Shown here in pieces: positions 38,252 to 45,911 of a stretch of 64,000 nt of DNA. Made by a program: the position numbers and the translations under genes. Location of the stretch: the NCBI RefSeq assembly GCF_000017165.1, contig NC_009634.1, positions 944,249 through 1,008,248 of the forward strand, in the 5' to 3' direction. The DNA comes from Methanococcus vannielii SB. GTDB taxonomy: Archaea; AGJL01; Methanococci; Methanococcales; Methanococcaceae. The number at the start of each line of letters is the position of its first letter. The stretch's first letter is position 1. The notes beneath the pieces were generated by a model. It was not told the origin of the DNA, searched no databases, and was given only the letters and a program-made list of their open reading frames with translations.

Positions 38252-39934
38252 TTACCTTTTTTGTTCATTTAGAGTAGATTCTATTAAAGACTGAATCATT
38301 AGGTCGTGTGAGAGTTTATATATTTCGAATTCGTTTTTACTATCAATATCCAAAACTTCTAAAAGTTCCCCTGAAAGTGATGTTTCAACACATTTTTCTT
38401 TTGGTAAGATATAGACTTTTTTTCCATCTTCAAGTTCTACTTCAGTACATTCAGATTTTAAAGCAACAATTACTGGAGGTTCTTCTATTTTTGGGCGTTC
38501 TATTTTAAAGTTTTCATAAACAATATCTGATTTTTCAAACCTTTCTTGAATTAAAAAGCATAATTCTTCAATGTATTCTTTATTAAAGCTTTTTTTCCGA
38601 GCTTTAAGTTCTGATTCGATATCATTAAGTAAACTTAACGGATACTCTAAAATAACACTTCTTAAAAATTCCATGTTATTTTTTACTTTATCGATTGACC
38701 TTAAAATTATTTCAACAACTTTTACATCGATTTTTCCGGCCTTTACCATAGTTAAAGCGGCATCTTTTGACAGGTTCGCATCTGAAAGTTTTAATTTGAT
38801 ATTATTAATATATCTATTTACATATCTTTCATCATACTTTCCAAGGTTTCCAATAATTCTTAAAGCTGTTTTTGAAATTCTTATGTCATTACTATTTACT
38901 AATACGCATATTTTTTTGTAGTGCCTTACTACTGTACGTTTAGAATAAAGCGATAGATTGTAAAGTAACGTAATTGCAGGATAAACTACATCTAAATCAT
39001 CATCTAATAGCGAATTTATATTTAAACCTTCAAACTTTTGAGGTTCTAAAAAACTAAGGCGGTTTAATGCTAAAATTGAGTATATTTTTAACTGTTTATC
39101 GTTTGAATGCACAAGTTCTATTATTTTTGAAATTGAGTCTTTAAACAATTCAGGATAATTTTTAGAAAAATTCCATATTGCACGAATCGAACTTCTTTTA
39201 ACTTCTAAATTATCACTTGAAAGCGAATTTATAAGAATTTTAGCTGTTTTTTTATCGAGGGTAAGTTCATTAAAATTTCCCAAAACATTAATTGCAGTTG
39301 ACTTTAAAACTTCGTCATTTGAATCAATACATGAAAATACATCATTTTGACTGTTTTTAATAATATCTGGATTAATTTCCCCAATACTATTTAAAATACC
39401 CATTAATACTGATTTTGACGTGATATTTTTACTTAAAATTTCTGAAAGGTTTATTTTTTCACTGCATTTTGAATTTAACATTATTTTTGAAATAGCGTAT
39501 GCAGTAGCTATAATTACTTCAACGTTTGTATCATTTAAGCAGCTTTTAAGCTTTTCAAAATGTTCTTTTATAGGATTATAACATATTAGTCCAAAATCTC
39601 CTAAAAATTCAACTGCATTTTTCCTAATTCTCCAGTCAGGATTATCAAGCAGTTTTAAAATTTTTGGAATAAGTGGAAAAATTTCTTTTGGACTTGATTT
39701 TGAAATAACTTTTAAAGATGTAACTGCTGCAAAATTTAATTTAAAATCGCCTTCAAGTGCTTTTTCAAATTTTAAAAGTAAATGTTTTATTTTTTCAGGA
39801 TTTTCAAAGCCGATTTTTCCAAAATTTAAAATGTCTCTAAAGTCTGAAAAATCAACTTCAAAATTTTCACTTTTAAAATTTTCTGCTATCTTTTTTGATT
39901 CTAAAAATTCAACTTGTCTAAATGAACCAATCAT
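38252..39934 (-). CDS. HEAT-repeat protein divergent from the fla operon
   Basis: A 560-residue solenoid with clear HEAT units (for instance DNPDWRIRKNAVEFLGDFG near residue 87, DNLEVKRSSIRAIWNFSKN near 240 and NDIRISKTALRIIGNLGKY near 350). The last 75 residues are different: a short strand-rich piece with a Cys pair (KSECTEVELEDGKKVYILPKEK, quoted here in parts) then two helices. No enzyme motif is seen. It starts about 330 bp from flaB1 on the other strand, so it shares that intergenic region. Start ATG 39934 follows GTGAT. Confidence 0.8.
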   Translation of the reverse strand: MIGSFRQVEFLESKKIAENFKSENFEVDFSDFRDILNFGKIGFENPEKIKHLLLKFEKALEGDFKLNFAAVTSLKVISKSSPKEIFPLIPKILKLLDNPDWRIRKNAVEFLGDFGLICYNPIKEHFEKLKSCLNDTNVEVIIATAYAISKIMLNSKCSEKINLSEILSKNITSKSVLMGILNSIGEINPDIIKNSQNDVFSCIDSNDEVLKSTAINVLGNFNELTLDKKTAKILINSLSSDNLEVKRSSIRAIWNFSKNYPELFKDSISKIIELVHSNDKQLKIYSILALNRLSFLEPQKFEGLNINSLLDDDLDVVYPAITLLYNLSLYSKRTVVRHYKKICVLVNSNDIRISKTALRIIGNLGKYDERYVNRYINNIKLKLSDANLSKDAALTMVKAGKIDVKVVEIILRSIDKVKNNMEFLRSVILEYPLSLLNDIESELKARKKSFNKEYIEELCFLIQERFEKSDIVYENFKIERPKIEEPPVIVALKSECTEVELEDGKKVYILPKEKCVETSLSGELLEVLDIDSKNEFEIYKLSHDLMIQSLIESTLNEQKR

Positions 39935-40059
39935 TTTTATCACGAAAACTTTAGTAATAATTTATTGGTTTTTTTTAGTTATATTTGTTTTTTGCATGTT
40001 ATTATGTAGGTTAAGGTAAAAATTTAAAAATATTTTTAAAATAGGTTTAAAAAATAACA

Positions 40060-40138
40060 TACATAAGTATCTACATAAACACCTACATAAGTAAATACAC
40101 TCCTAAATGCTTAAAGAAGTGCAAAAAAAGTATATAAT
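40060..40138 (+). promoter_or_regulatory. fla operon promoter with four phased EarA-type sites
   Basis: Three perfect TACATA hexamers start at 40060, 40072 and 40084, and a degenerate TACACT starts at 40096: an exact 12-bp period. A TATA element (TATATAAT, 40131-40138) with an A-rich BRE follows. In M. maripaludis the activator EarA is reported to bind TACATA-type repeats in front of the fla promoter, and this layout matches. Transcription should begin near 40158-40162. EarA itself is not encoded here. Confidence 0.75.
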
Positions 40139-40159
40139 AATAAAAAACTACATATTTCT

Positions 40160-40260
40160 TCGGGAGTATCCCCATGAGGTAGCTACCTCAAAGGACGTAA
40201 ACTAAAAATTTTCCTATCGGGAAATTCTAAATAAGAATTTTTGACCTTTGGAGGTTTAAC
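40160..40260 (+). promoter_or_regulatory. structured flaB1 leader with mutually exclusive pairings at the ribosome binding site
   Basis: The leader of about 100 bases contains a perfect 16-bp palindrome (40175-40190), and the sequence ACCTCAAAGG (40185-40194) can pair with CCTTTGGAGGT (40245-40255), which holds the flaB1 ribosome binding site, over 10 bp with one bulged G. The palindrome hairpin would free the site, the long-range pairing would hide it. Two more hairpins, 40207-40214/40219-40226 and 40222-40228/40234-40240, overlap and also exclude each other. Confidence 0.55.
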
Positions 40261-40908
40261 ATGAGTGTAAAAAATTTCATGAATAACAAGAAAGGTGACT
40301 CTGGAATCGGCACCTTGATTGTTTTCATTGCAATGGTATTGGTTGCTGCAGTTGCAGCAAGTGTTTTAATTAACACAAGTGGATTTTTACAGCAAAAAGC
40401 TGCAACAACAGGAAAAGAAAGTACTGAACAGGTTGCAAGTGGATTACAAGTAATGGGCGTAAATGGATACCAGGATGGAACTAATGATGCAAATGTAAGT
40501 AAAATGGCAATTTATGTAACCCCTAATGCAGGAAGTTCAGCAATTGACCTTACAAATTCAAAATTATTTGTAACCTACGATGGCCAGACCCACGTCTTAG
40601 CTTACGATGACGTTACAGACCTTACAACAGGTAATTCAGATATTTTCGATGCAATTAATGTTGGAACCCCTGCTTCTGAATTCCACGTTGCAGTACTCCA
40701 GGATAATGATAATTCAACTGGAAATGGAGTAATTAATAAAGGAGATATTGTAGCAATAGTAATTGAAACTAGCGACATTTTTGGCAATGACGGAATTCCT
40801 GAAAGAAAGAGTGTTTCTGGAAAAGTACAACCGGAATTTGGTGCTCCAGGAGTATTTGAATTCACAACACCTGCAACGTACACTAACAAGGTATTGGAAT
40901 TACAATAA
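40261..40908 (+). CDS. flaB1: archaellin FlaB1 (ArlB1)
   Basis: Major archaellum filament protein. The preprotein leader [12 protein letters not shown] is cut by the FlaK/PibD-type peptidase after Gly12, followed by the conserved hydrophobic helix ([20 protein letters not shown]) that forms the filament core. The outer domain has several N-X-S/T sequons (NVS, NST) for N-glycosylation. GGAGGT lies five bases before the ATG. At 215 residues it is of normal size. The first 65 codons are nearly identical to flaB2. Confidence 0.97.
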   Translation: MSVKNFMNNKKGDSGIGTLIVFIAMVLVAAVAASVLINTSGFLQQKAATTGKESTEQVASGLQVMGVNGYQDGTNDANVSKMAIYVTPNAGSSAIDLTNSKLFVTYDGQTHVLAYDDVTDLTTGNSDIFDAINVGTPASEFHVAVLQDNDNSTGNGVINKGDIVAIVIETSDIFGNDGIPERKSVSGKVQPEFGAPGVFEFTTPATYTNKVLELQ

Positions 40909-40955
40909 GTATAATTGGATATTAATAACACTAAACTCAAAAGAGGTAGAATTCT

Positions 40956-41624
40956 ATGAAAATAACAGAATTCTTGAATAACAAAAAAGGTGCATCCGGA
41001 ATCGGTACCTTGATTGTTTTCATTGCAATGGTATTGGTTGCTGCAGTTGCAGCAAGTGTTTTAATTAACACAAGTGGATTTTTACAGCAAAAAGCTGCAA
41101 CTACAGGAAAAGAAAGTACTGAACAAGTTGCAAGTGGATTACAAGTTTTACAAATTATGGGTGTTCACGATTCAAGCAATATTACGAAATTAGCAGTATA
41201 TATCGCCCCTAACGCAGGAAGTTCAGCAGTTGACCTTTCACAGTCAGTTGTTACATTATCAAATGGCGATGTAAAGTCTATCTTTAAATATGATACTACA
41301 GATGCTGCAGCAGATAAAAGTTACGGGGCCGTTAAAACGGGCGGTAGCTTATTTGCAGAGGCTACATTAAATATTTCAAATATGACAAATACTCAATTTG
41401 GAATTATTGTAATTCAAGATGCAGATGGCTCATGTAAGGCTGCAACACCAGTATTAAATAAAGGAGATATTGTAGCAATTGTTTTAAACTTAAATGAAAC
41501 AATGACTGAACCTAGAACTGCAATTACTGGTTCAATCCAACCGGAATTTGGTGCTCCAGGAATCATCTCATTTACAACACCTGCAACATACTTAGATGGA
41601 TCAACAGTTGTCCAACTACAATAA
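40956..41624 (+). CDS. flaB2: archaellin FlaB2 (ArlB2)
   Basis: Second archaellin, 222 residues, with leader [12 protein letters not shown] and the same core helix and [20 protein letters not shown] segment as FlaB1; the C-termini are also shared (QPEFGAPG). Sequons include NIT, NIS and NMT. The middle outer domain differs clearly from FlaB1, the pattern of a recent duplication with divergence at the surface. GAGGT precedes the ATG. Confidence 0.97.
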   Translation: MKITEFLNNKKGASGIGTLIVFIAMVLVAAVAASVLINTSGFLQQKAATTGKESTEQVASGLQVLQIMGVHDSSNITKLAVYIAPNAGSSAVDLSQSVVTLSNGDVKSIFKYDTTDAAADKSYGAVKTGGSLFAEATLNISNMTNTQFGIIVIQDADGSCKAATPVLNKGDIVAIVLNLNETMTEPRTAITGSIQPEFGAPGIISFTTPATYLDGSTVVQLQ

Positions 41625-41645
41625 ACTAAATTTTAGTTTATTTTT
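41622..41645 (+). terminator. inverted repeat with T-run after flaB2
   Basis: A perfect 9-bp inverted repeat (TAAACTAAA/TTTAGTTTA, 41622-41640), starting at the flaB2 stop codon, is followed by five T. It may cause partial termination, giving more flaB1-flaB2 message than full-length operon message, as reported for transcripts in M. voltae. Being all A/T except two pairs, the stem is weak. Confidence 0.4.
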
Positions 41646-41664
41646 ATCCTAGTAGGTGAAAATG

Positions 41665-42285
41665 ATGAAAAAATTTTTAATGGATAAAAAGGGTGCTGTT
41701 GGAATTGGTACTCTTATTATCTTTATTGCAATGGTATTGGTTGCAGCAGTTGCAGCAAGTGTAATTATTAACACTGCTGGAAACTTGCAACACAAAGCTT
41801 CTGCTGTTGGACAAGAAAGTACAAAGCAGGTCGCAAGTGGATTACAAGTAATGAGGGTCGTTGGACATGCATCCAATAAAACCCAGCTCGATAAAATTGG
41901 AGCAATTGTAACGCCAAATGTTGGTGGAGAAATAGATTTATCTACTTCAATAGTAACGCTTTCAGACGGTAGTGCTAAACATTCTTTCGTATATGATTCT
42001 ACAAAACATAAGTTAGTAGACAATGGGTCTGATAGTTTATTTAATGAAACATGGGCTACTGGAAATTACTTTGGAGTACTCGTACTACAGGATAGTGATG
42101 GTTCAGCTTCAGTTCCTGACAACCCGACTATAAATTACGGAGATAAAGTTATACTTACCCTTGAAATGGATATAAATGCAACTACAAAAGTTAGTGGTGA
42201 AGTTATCCCAGAATACGGTTCACCAGGAATTATTAACTTTAGAACGCAGTCAGTATTCATTGAAACGATAGTTACACTTCAATAA
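41665..42285 (+). CDS. flaB3: archaellin FlaB3 (ArlB3)
   Basis: Third, more divergent archaellin of about 206 residues with leader [10 protein letters not shown] and core [20 protein letters not shown], then [20 protein letters not shown] as in other FlaB3 proteins. In Methanococcus FlaB3 forms the curved hook-like segment. Sequons NKT and NAT are present. AGGTG precedes two adjacent ATG codons (41662 and 41665); the second has the better spacing. Confidence 0.95.
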
Positions 42286-42297
42286 TTGGTGATTATT

Positions 42298-42861
42298 ATG
42301 CCCAATATCTCTGAAATTATTGAAGAGATCAAAAATAAAATAAAATTGGGCAAGAAGAAGGAAAATTTAGATGTTAAAGAAGCTGAAGATGACTTCAGCT
42401 TCACCCTTGAAGAAGATATAAATGCTGAATCAAACGACGATTTAGTTGCTGCAAACGAAGAACTTCTTGCCAAAATTGGGGAACTTGAATCAAAGTTTCC
42501 AAAAATTGAAATGATGGTCACAAACTTAAGAAAAGAAAATGAAAACTTAAGAAGCGACATTCAAAATATTAATGAAAATTTCCAAGACATGATGGCACTA
42601 TATGAAGTTGTTTCAAATCAAATCAATCCATTTATCGGGATTTCAAAGATTACGGCAACAAGTATGGAAAAAGTAGAAAAAATGGAGACGGAATCCAAAA
42701 ACCTGAAAAAAAGGGTCGAGGAACTTCAAAATGACGTTGTAATATTGGCAAACGTCTACTTAAACCAAAACCATATTGACTTGGATGGAGTTATTAACGA
42801 AGTGCTTGCGGAAGAAGAATTCTCTAAAGCAATTTTAGGAGAGGATTCCGATGATTGGTAA
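42298..42861 (+). CDS. flaC: archaellum protein FlaC (ArlC)
   Basis: A 187-residue cytosolic accessory protein with a long coiled coil (about residues 50-105) and the conserved C-terminal half (YEVVSNQINPFIGISKITATSMEK). FlaC, FlaD and FlaE form the cytosolic platform that links the archaellum motor to chemotaxis through CheF. GGTGAT precedes ATG 42298. Its end overlaps flaD by 11 bp. Confidence 0.93.
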   Translation: MPNISEIIEEIKNKIKLGKKKENLDVKEAEDDFSFTLEEDINAESNDDLVAANEELLAKIGELESKFPKIEMMVTNLRKENENLRSDIQNINENFQDMMALYEVVSNQINPFIGISKITATSMEKVEKMETESKNLKKRVEELQNDVVILANVYLNQNHIDLDGVINEVLAEEEFSKAILGEDSDDW

Positions 42862-43864
42862 TGTTAAAATGGATTATGCATCCGTTTCAGAAGAATATCT
42901 TACCGAGAGTGAAATGGAAGAATATCTAGACGAATTGCGTTCTAAGATTCCTTCGTTTATTATCGAACTCTTGAAAAATAACTTGAAAAACAGAAAATTA
43001 ACAAGACCCCAGCTTGATAAAATCGTTGGAAGAGTTTCTGACCTTTATTTTGGTAAAAAACCTGAAGATAAAAAGGCTGCAGAACTTACAAATAAAATTA
43101 ACGATTTGAGTCAAAAGTTAGATGCATTAATGAAGGTTGCAACAATTTCGTCTGCAACAAGAGTTTCTGATGACATTAAAAAAGAGCTTGACGACCTTGA
43201 AACAGTTGAAGAATTAGAAACTAAAAAAGTCGTTGAAGAATTAGAAATAAATCTAAAAGACAGTCAAAAAACCAGTTCATCTGAAGTCTTAATTGATGAA
43301 ATGGATTCTAATAGCATAAAACTTGAAGAAGAACCTTTAATTGAATATAAAGAAGCACCTTTAAGTGAAGTTAAACCAGAACTTAATAAAAAAGTTGAAA
43401 CTGAGCCAAAAGCTGAAATTAAAGTTGTGCCAAATGTTCCTTTGGAAGTTGAGGAGGGAATTAAAATGAAACCAGAATTAGCACCTGTAGTTGAAAAAGC
43501 ATCAAGACTAGAGGAATTACCTGAAGACACACTTTCAACAATGCTCGTATTTAAATGGTTAGAATTTTTAATGAGTAGAGTTGGAACAAGTAACTTAATT
43601 GATATACTTGACTACTATAACAATTTAGGATGGATATCTGGAAAAGCAATCAGTAAATTAATGAAAGTATCTAAAAACATGAAGTACTTTCATGATGACA
43701 TTGAATGGAAAGCTAACGAAAAAATGGCTCCAGAAGACCACGTTGTATCATTATTATACATTGAAAAATTAGCTGGAAGGCCAATTGCTGTTGAAGAATT
43801 AGAAGGAATGGAAAGAGAAATCAACAGGATTAAAAAATGGGCTGACGAATTACAAAAGATGTAA
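42851..43864 (+). CDS. flaD: archaellum protein FlaD (ArlD)
   Basis: A 337-residue motor-associated protein in three parts: an N-terminal region (MEEYLDELRSKIPSFIIELL), an acidic Glu/Lys-rich linker (about 100-205) and a C-terminal FlaD/E domain (about 220-335) homologous to FlaE (VFKWLEFLMSRVG, NNLGWIS, DHVVSLLYIEKL). An internal ATG at 43466, residue 206, has GGAGG upstream and would yield the C-terminal domain alone. The main start could also be ATG 42869. Confidence 0.93.
   Translation: MIGNVKMDYASVSEEYLTESEMEEYLDELRSKIPSFIIELLKNNLKNRKLTRPQLDKIVGRVSDLYFGKKPEDKKAAELTNKINDLSQKLDALMKVATISSATRVSDDIKKELDDLETVEELETKKVVEELEINLKDSQKTSSSEVLIDEMDSNSIKLEEEPLIEYKEAPLSEVKPELNKKVETEPKAEIKVVPNVPLEVEEGIKMKPELAPVVEKASRLEELPEDTLSTMLVFKWLEFLMSRVGTSNLIDILDYYNNLGWISGKAISKLMKVSKNMKYFHDDIEWKANEKMAPEDHVVSLLYIEKLAGRPIAVEELEGMEREINRIKKWADELQKM
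43466..43864 (+). CDS. internal start in flaD giving a separate C-terminal FlaD product
   Basis: In-frame ATG 43466 follows GAGGAGGG with an 8-base gap, much stronger than chance within a coding region. The product would be 132 residues (about 15 kDa) starting MKPELAPVVEKASRLEELPE, the same size and domain as FlaE. A short FlaD form made from an internal start has been reported in M. voltae, so this is probably real. Confidence 0.6.
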   Translation: MKPELAPVVEKASRLEELPEDTLSTMLVFKWLEFLMSRVGTSNLIDILDYYNNLGWISGKAISKLMKVSKNMKYFHDDIEWKANEKMAPEDHVVSLLYIEKLAGRPIAVEELEGMEREINRIKKWADELQKM

Positions 43865-43900
43865 CTATAAATGAATATAACTAACAAGGAGTGAACAACT

Positions 43901-44308
43901 ATGAACACTGCAACACTGTCATCAATATTACTTGAAACCCAAAAACCTGCTAAGTTAGATGCAATTCCTGATGATGCATTTTCGTTAGTATTTGCATTCA
44001 AATGGTTAGAATACCTTTCTGAAAGAGTGGGTCAATCAAATCTTCCTGACATTTTGGAATTTTACTATAATTTAGGATGGTTATCAGATGATGCAATATC
44101 AGGTCTTTTAAAATTCTCAAAAGGAATAAAAGTAGATGATGATGATATTTCAAGTCCATCTGGAAAACTAACAATTGCTGACCATTTAGTATCATTATTG
44201 TTTATCGAAAGATTAAACGGTAAAAAAATATCAAGTGAAGTTTTAGACAAACTTGAATGGGAAATTAGAAGGATAAAAAGAGGAGCAGAGCAATATTATG
44301 GGATTTAG
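43901..44308 (+). CDS. flaE: archaellum protein FlaE (ArlE)
   Basis: 135 residues consisting only of the FlaD/E domain (AFKWLEYLSERVGQSNLPDILEFYYNLGWLSDDAI in family terms, with DHLVSLLFIERLNG). It is clearly paralogous to the FlaD C-terminus. GGAGTGA precedes the ATG. It overlaps flaF by 11 bp, indicating coupled translation. Confidence 0.93.
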   Translation: MNTATLSSILLETQKPAKLDAIPDDAFSLVFAFKWLEYLSERVGQSNLPDILEFYYNLGWLSDDAISGLLKFSKGIKVDDDDISSPSGKLTIADHLVSLLFIERLNGKKISSEVLDKLEWEIRRIKRGAEQYYGI

Positions 44309-44699
44309 TTCAACTGCGGGACTAACGCTGTTACTGACTACGGTACTTATCTGCTCGATATATTTATACAGTACTGTAGACCTAACGTCCTTAAAAGTAA
44401 ATGGTGCATATATTGAGCACTCTAGTTACTTGAAAAATAAATTAGATGAAAATATAAAAATTAGTGTTAGTAAGTTTGGCGAAAAAACAAACATTACCCT
44501 TTTAAATCAGGGACAACTAACTCATAGCATTAATGACTGGAATGTACTATATAACGGAACTCCCGTAAACTTTGATATAACAGGCGATTATTATCTAGTA
44601 CCCCTGAACAATGTTACTATATCGATAAATGAAACATCGCCTGGAAGAATATCGGTAGTTTCAGAGTACGGTAACCGTTATTACCACAATTTAAATTAA
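44298..44699 (+). CDS. flaF: archaellum protein FlaF (ArlF)
   Basis: 133 residues with one N-terminal membrane span (AGLTLLLTTVLICSIYLYS) and an extracytoplasmic beta domain resembling archaellin. FlaF with FlaG forms the stator that holds the motor in the cell envelope by S-layer binding. Three N-X-S/T sequons (NIT, NVT, NET) lie in the outer domain. Confidence 0.92.
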   Translation: MGFSSTAGLTLLLTTVLICSIYLYSTVDLTSLKVNGAYIEHSSYLKNKLDENIKISVSKFGEKTNITLLNQGQLTHSINDWNVLYNGTPVNFDITGDYYLVPLNNVTISINETSPGRISVVSEYGNRYYHNLN

Positions 44700-44737
44700 A
44701 ATCCTTATTTTTAGGATGTTGCGTTGGTGATTTAGAG

Positions 44738-45190
44738 ATGGCATCCAATGTTTTTTCAGAAATAATTATATTTGTTAGTGTTTTAATAATTACGGCCGCA
44801 GTAGCTGGGCTACTTGCAACAAGTACTCACAAAATTTCCCTAGGAATAAGTAGTAAGGGAGATACTCTTTCAACGCAACTTTCACAGGACTTTGAAATAA
44901 TAAATGATCCTGGAAAAATTCCAAGAGATTCAGTTAAAGGGGAAAGTACAATATATGTTAAAAATACTGGAAAAAACCCGTTTTCAATAAATCCTGATGT
45001 CATATCGGTAATGATTAATGGAGAAATTATGAGCATTTCAAATTCTGCCGTATTTCAAAGTTCTAGAACAGTTCTAAGGCCTTCTGAAGTTGGAGAAATT
45101 AATATTACGTATAATAACAGCGGCTACCATACTATAAGGGTAATTTCAGAACAAGGTGTTTCAAGAACGCTAAAAGGTAAAATCGATTAA
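44738..45190 (+). CDS. flaG: archaellum protein FlaG (ArlG)
   Basis: 150 residues, one N-terminal span (EIIIFVSVLIITAAVAGLLA) and a beta-sandwich outer domain. It forms the stator with FlaF. GGTGAT precedes the ATG. The gap to flaF is 38 bp. Confidence 0.92.
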   Translation: MASNVFSEIIIFVSVLIITAAVAGLLATSTHKISLGISSKGDTLSTQLSQDFEIINDPGKIPRDSVKGESTIYVKNTGKNPFSINPDVISVMINGEIMSISNSAVFQSSRTVLRPSEVGEINITYNNSGYHTIRVISEQGVSRTLKGKID

Positions 45191-45206
45191 ATCGCTGGTG
45201 GTCATT

Positions 45207-45899
45207 TTGAAGCTTGCAAAGATAGAACTAAGTAGAGATGATGTACATAAAAGGCTTGGGGGAGGAATTCCTTTTGGAAGCATCATCTTAATTGAAGGAG
45301 AAGAATCTTCTGGAAAATCAATAATTTGCCAGCGATTAGCTTACGGATTTTTGCAGAATTCATATTCTCTTTCATACGTATCAACGCAACTTACGACCAC
45401 CGAATTTGTAAAGCAGATGATGTCACTAAAATACAATATAAACAAAAAACTTTTAAGCGGAAACCTACTCTATATTCCAGTATATCCATTAATCTCTGAA
45501 AATTCAATAAAAGAAGATTTTATAAAAAAAATAATGATTACTAGAGCATTTTACGAAAAAGATATTGTTTTATTTGATTCTATATCAACACTTGTTTCAA
45601 ATGATGCAAGTGAAGTTCAAATTACTGATTTAATGGCGTTTTTTAAAAGAATTGCTTCAATGAATAAAATTGTAATTTACACTGTAAATCCAAAAGAACT
45701 ACCAGAATCAGTTCTTAGGATACTTAGAACTTCTGCAACAATTGTTATAAAAACTGCGATATTTTCATTTGGTGGAAGCGTTAAAAATTCCGCTAAAATC
45801 GAAAAATATAACTTTGCAAGAGGCTCATTCCAAAAAGTTATGGTATTTAGAGTCGACCCAGGACTTGGAATTGCTGTAGAAATATCCTCGGTAGCATAA
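45207..45899 (+). CDS. flaH: archaellum protein FlaH (ArlH), KaiC-like
   Basis: 230-residue RecA/KaiC-fold nucleotide-binding protein, essential for archaellum assembly and docked on FlaI. Walker A is GEESSGKS near residue 31 and the degenerate Walker B is VLFDSIST. A TTG at 45207 is taken as start because GGTGG lies just upstream; GTG 45198 is an alternative that overlaps that site. Confidence 0.92.
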   Translation: MKLAKIELSRDDVHKRLGGGIPFGSIILIEGEESSGKSIICQRLAYGFLQNSYSLSYVSTQLTTTEFVKQMMSLKYNINKKLLSGNLLYIPVYPLISENSIKEDFIKKIMITRAFYEKDIVLFDSISTLVSNDASEVQITDLMAFFKRIASMNKIVIYTVNPKELPESVLRILRTSATIVIKTAIFSFGGSVKNSAKIEKYNFARGSFQKVMVFRVDPGLGIAVEISSVA

Positions 45900-45911
45900 A
45901 GGTGGTAGTAA

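Noticed and set aside
42279-42560. Minus-strand frame over flaC
   Set aside because: Serine-rich shadow of the Glu/Lys-rich flaC coding sequence, with no ribosome binding site.
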